A DNA stretch of 64,000 nt from Duganella sp. CF517. GTDB taxonomy: Bacteria; Pseudomonadota; Gammaproteobacteria; Burkholderiales; Burkholderiaceae_D. The notes beneath the pieces were generated by a model. That model did no database searches. It saw only the letters and a list, made by a program, of their open reading frames with translations, and was not told where the DNA came from. A program made the translations under genes and the position numbers. Positions 63,190-64,000 of this stretch are shown one piece after another. The stretch's first letter is position 1. Each line of letters opens with the position of its first letter. The stretch lies in the NCBI RefSeq assembly GCF_900110275.1, contig NZ_FODC01000001.1:310001-374000 (forward strand). The letters run 5' to 3'.

Positions 63190-63237
63190 CTTGGCCGAAG
63201 CTTTAGTCGAAGCGTTAGTCGTAGCCTTAGCCGAAGC
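63190..63237. repeat. Degenerate 12-bp tandem repeat
   Basis: Four 12-base units beginning at 63190, 63202, 63214 and 63226 share CTTAGTCGAAGC with changes. The stop codon of the DUF1631 gene (63227-63229) lies in the fourth unit, and further TAA codons recur in the same frame in the next two units. Confidence 0.75.
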
Positions 63238-64000
63238 CGAAACCGGACGGCGGCCGCGCCGCAGCGGCCGCCCCATCGCTGGCGCCCCGCGCCAGCGCTT
63301 CGGACAAGGCGTGCGAGACGACGCCGTCGTTGCGCGCCACCTGGGCGGTGCGTTCCCGCAATTGCCGCGCCAAATGCTCGCCCGACATCGAAAAAGCCTC
63401 CTGCCGCGCCGCCGTGGAAAAGATGTACAGCGTGCGCAGCGGACTGATCCACGCCAGCTTGACCTTGCGCCATCCGCCGTCCGGCTGCGCGAACGCCAGC
63501 CACATGCCGCGCCGTAAACCCTCCACTTCGACGGCGGCTTGCTGCTCCGCCGCGACAAGCTCCGGGCGGCTCGCGCGCGCGTCGGCCTCGGCTTTGTCGG
63601 CCGCGTCGGCTTTCGCCTGCAGTTCGAGGCGCCGCTCGGCGGCCTGCTTCGCCACCTGCACCGATATTTCCAGCTGGCGTTCCGGCGACAAGTCCAGCGG
63701 CGCGCGCACGATCGAGGCGTGGCACTCGGCCAGCTCGGCGAAAAATTGCAGGCGCTCGGCGTCCTGCCACTTGATCACGTCGAGCCACTGGTTCAACGTC
63801 GCCAGCATGCCCGGCAACTTGGCGATCAGCAGCTTGCGGTCATCGGCGTTCAGCTTGGGGCGCACGCTCCAGATCAGTTCGTCCATGGCCCTGGTGGCGT
63901 TGTTGACGGCGCCCGGCTTGCCGTCTTCGACGCTATAGGCGACCGTCAGCACGGAGACCCAACGTTTCTCCAGGAAGGCTTCCACCACGGCAATGACCTC
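63227..64000 (-). CDS. DUF1631 family protein (partial, 5' end outside window)
   Basis: The frame is open to the right edge; 257 residues of the C-terminal part are visible. The segment WRKVKLAWISPLRTLYIFST and the helical, Ala-rich stretch before it match what I know of DUF1631 proteins, which are about 700-800 residues long and of unknown function. The C terminus ends in SGFGFG, directly in a 12-bp repeat. Confidence 0.75.
   Translation of the reverse strand, partial: EVIAVVEAFLEKRWVSVLTVAYSVEDGKPGAVNNATRAMDELIWSVRPKLNADDRKLLIAKLPGMLATLNQWLDVIKWQDAERLQFFAELAECHASIVRAPLDLSPERQLEISVQVAKQAAERRLELQAKADAADKAEADARASRPELVAAEQQAAVEVEGLRRGMWLAFAQPDGGWRKVKLAWISPLRTLYIFSTAARQEAFSMSGEHLARQLRERTAQVARNDGVVSHALSEALARGASDGAAAAARPPSGFGFG

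Overview
The window is a GC-rich, densely coding piece of bacterial chromosome. The gene order rpsB-tsf-pyrH-frr-uppS-cdsA-dxr-rseP-bamA-ompH-lpxD-fabZ-lpxA-lpxB-rnhB, the smc-zipA-ligA block and a PEP-CTERM protein all fit a betaproteobacterium of the family Oxalobacteraceae (Massilia, Duganella or Janthinobacterium type). This placement rests on gene content and protein character; no database search was run. I see no tRNA, rRNA, CRISPR array, insertion sequence or prophage, and no gene-free stretch longer than about 300 bases.

Layout. At 1-7360 lie a partial NfeD-like gene, ppsA with its divergent regulator ppsR, a GH10 xylanase directly after ppsR, and a KatE/HPII-type catalase broken by one in-frame amber codon. 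At 7447-24369, all on the minus strand, is the large translation and envelope block: rpsB and tsf, then UMP kinase, ribosome recycling, undecaprenyl-PP and CDP-DAG synthesis, DXP reductoisomerase, RseP, BamA, OmpH/Skp and lipid A genes, ending with rnhB, an rRNA-type methyltransferase and an EAL-domain gene. At 24655-31862, on the plus strand, are a DUF1080 protein, an MHFG/PEP-CTERM protein, map, glnD, a pseudouridine synthase and a PilZ protein.

At 32038-49162 is the most accessory part. It begins with an 1139-residue fusion of an NCS1-type permease, a cysteine cluster and a hybrid histidine kinase, translationally coupled to a LuxR-type response regulator. Next come a caa3-type cytochrome oxidase cluster (fused subunits I+III, subunit II with heme c, cytochrome c lipoprotein) with a divergent diheme cytochrome, then a complete urea-type ABC transporter urtABCDE preceded by a porin, with no urease genes beside it. 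At 49303-54463 are small unknown genes, topoisomerase IB, a protein with two DTG motifs, a cluster of inverted dispersed repeats, an AI-2E family permease and peptide deformylase. At 54480-64000 are ligA (with an apparent duplicated helix-hairpin-helix module), zipA, smc, a PAP2-family protein, a LysE-family exporter and a partial DUF1631 gene.

The best candidates for new biology are the permease-kinase fusion with its partner regulator, the protein with two DTG motifs, the duplicated module in LigA, the interrupted catalase, and the four-copy inverted repeat at 52.66-52.84 kb. Several short (11-13 bp period) tandem repeats sit in or next to intergenic regions.
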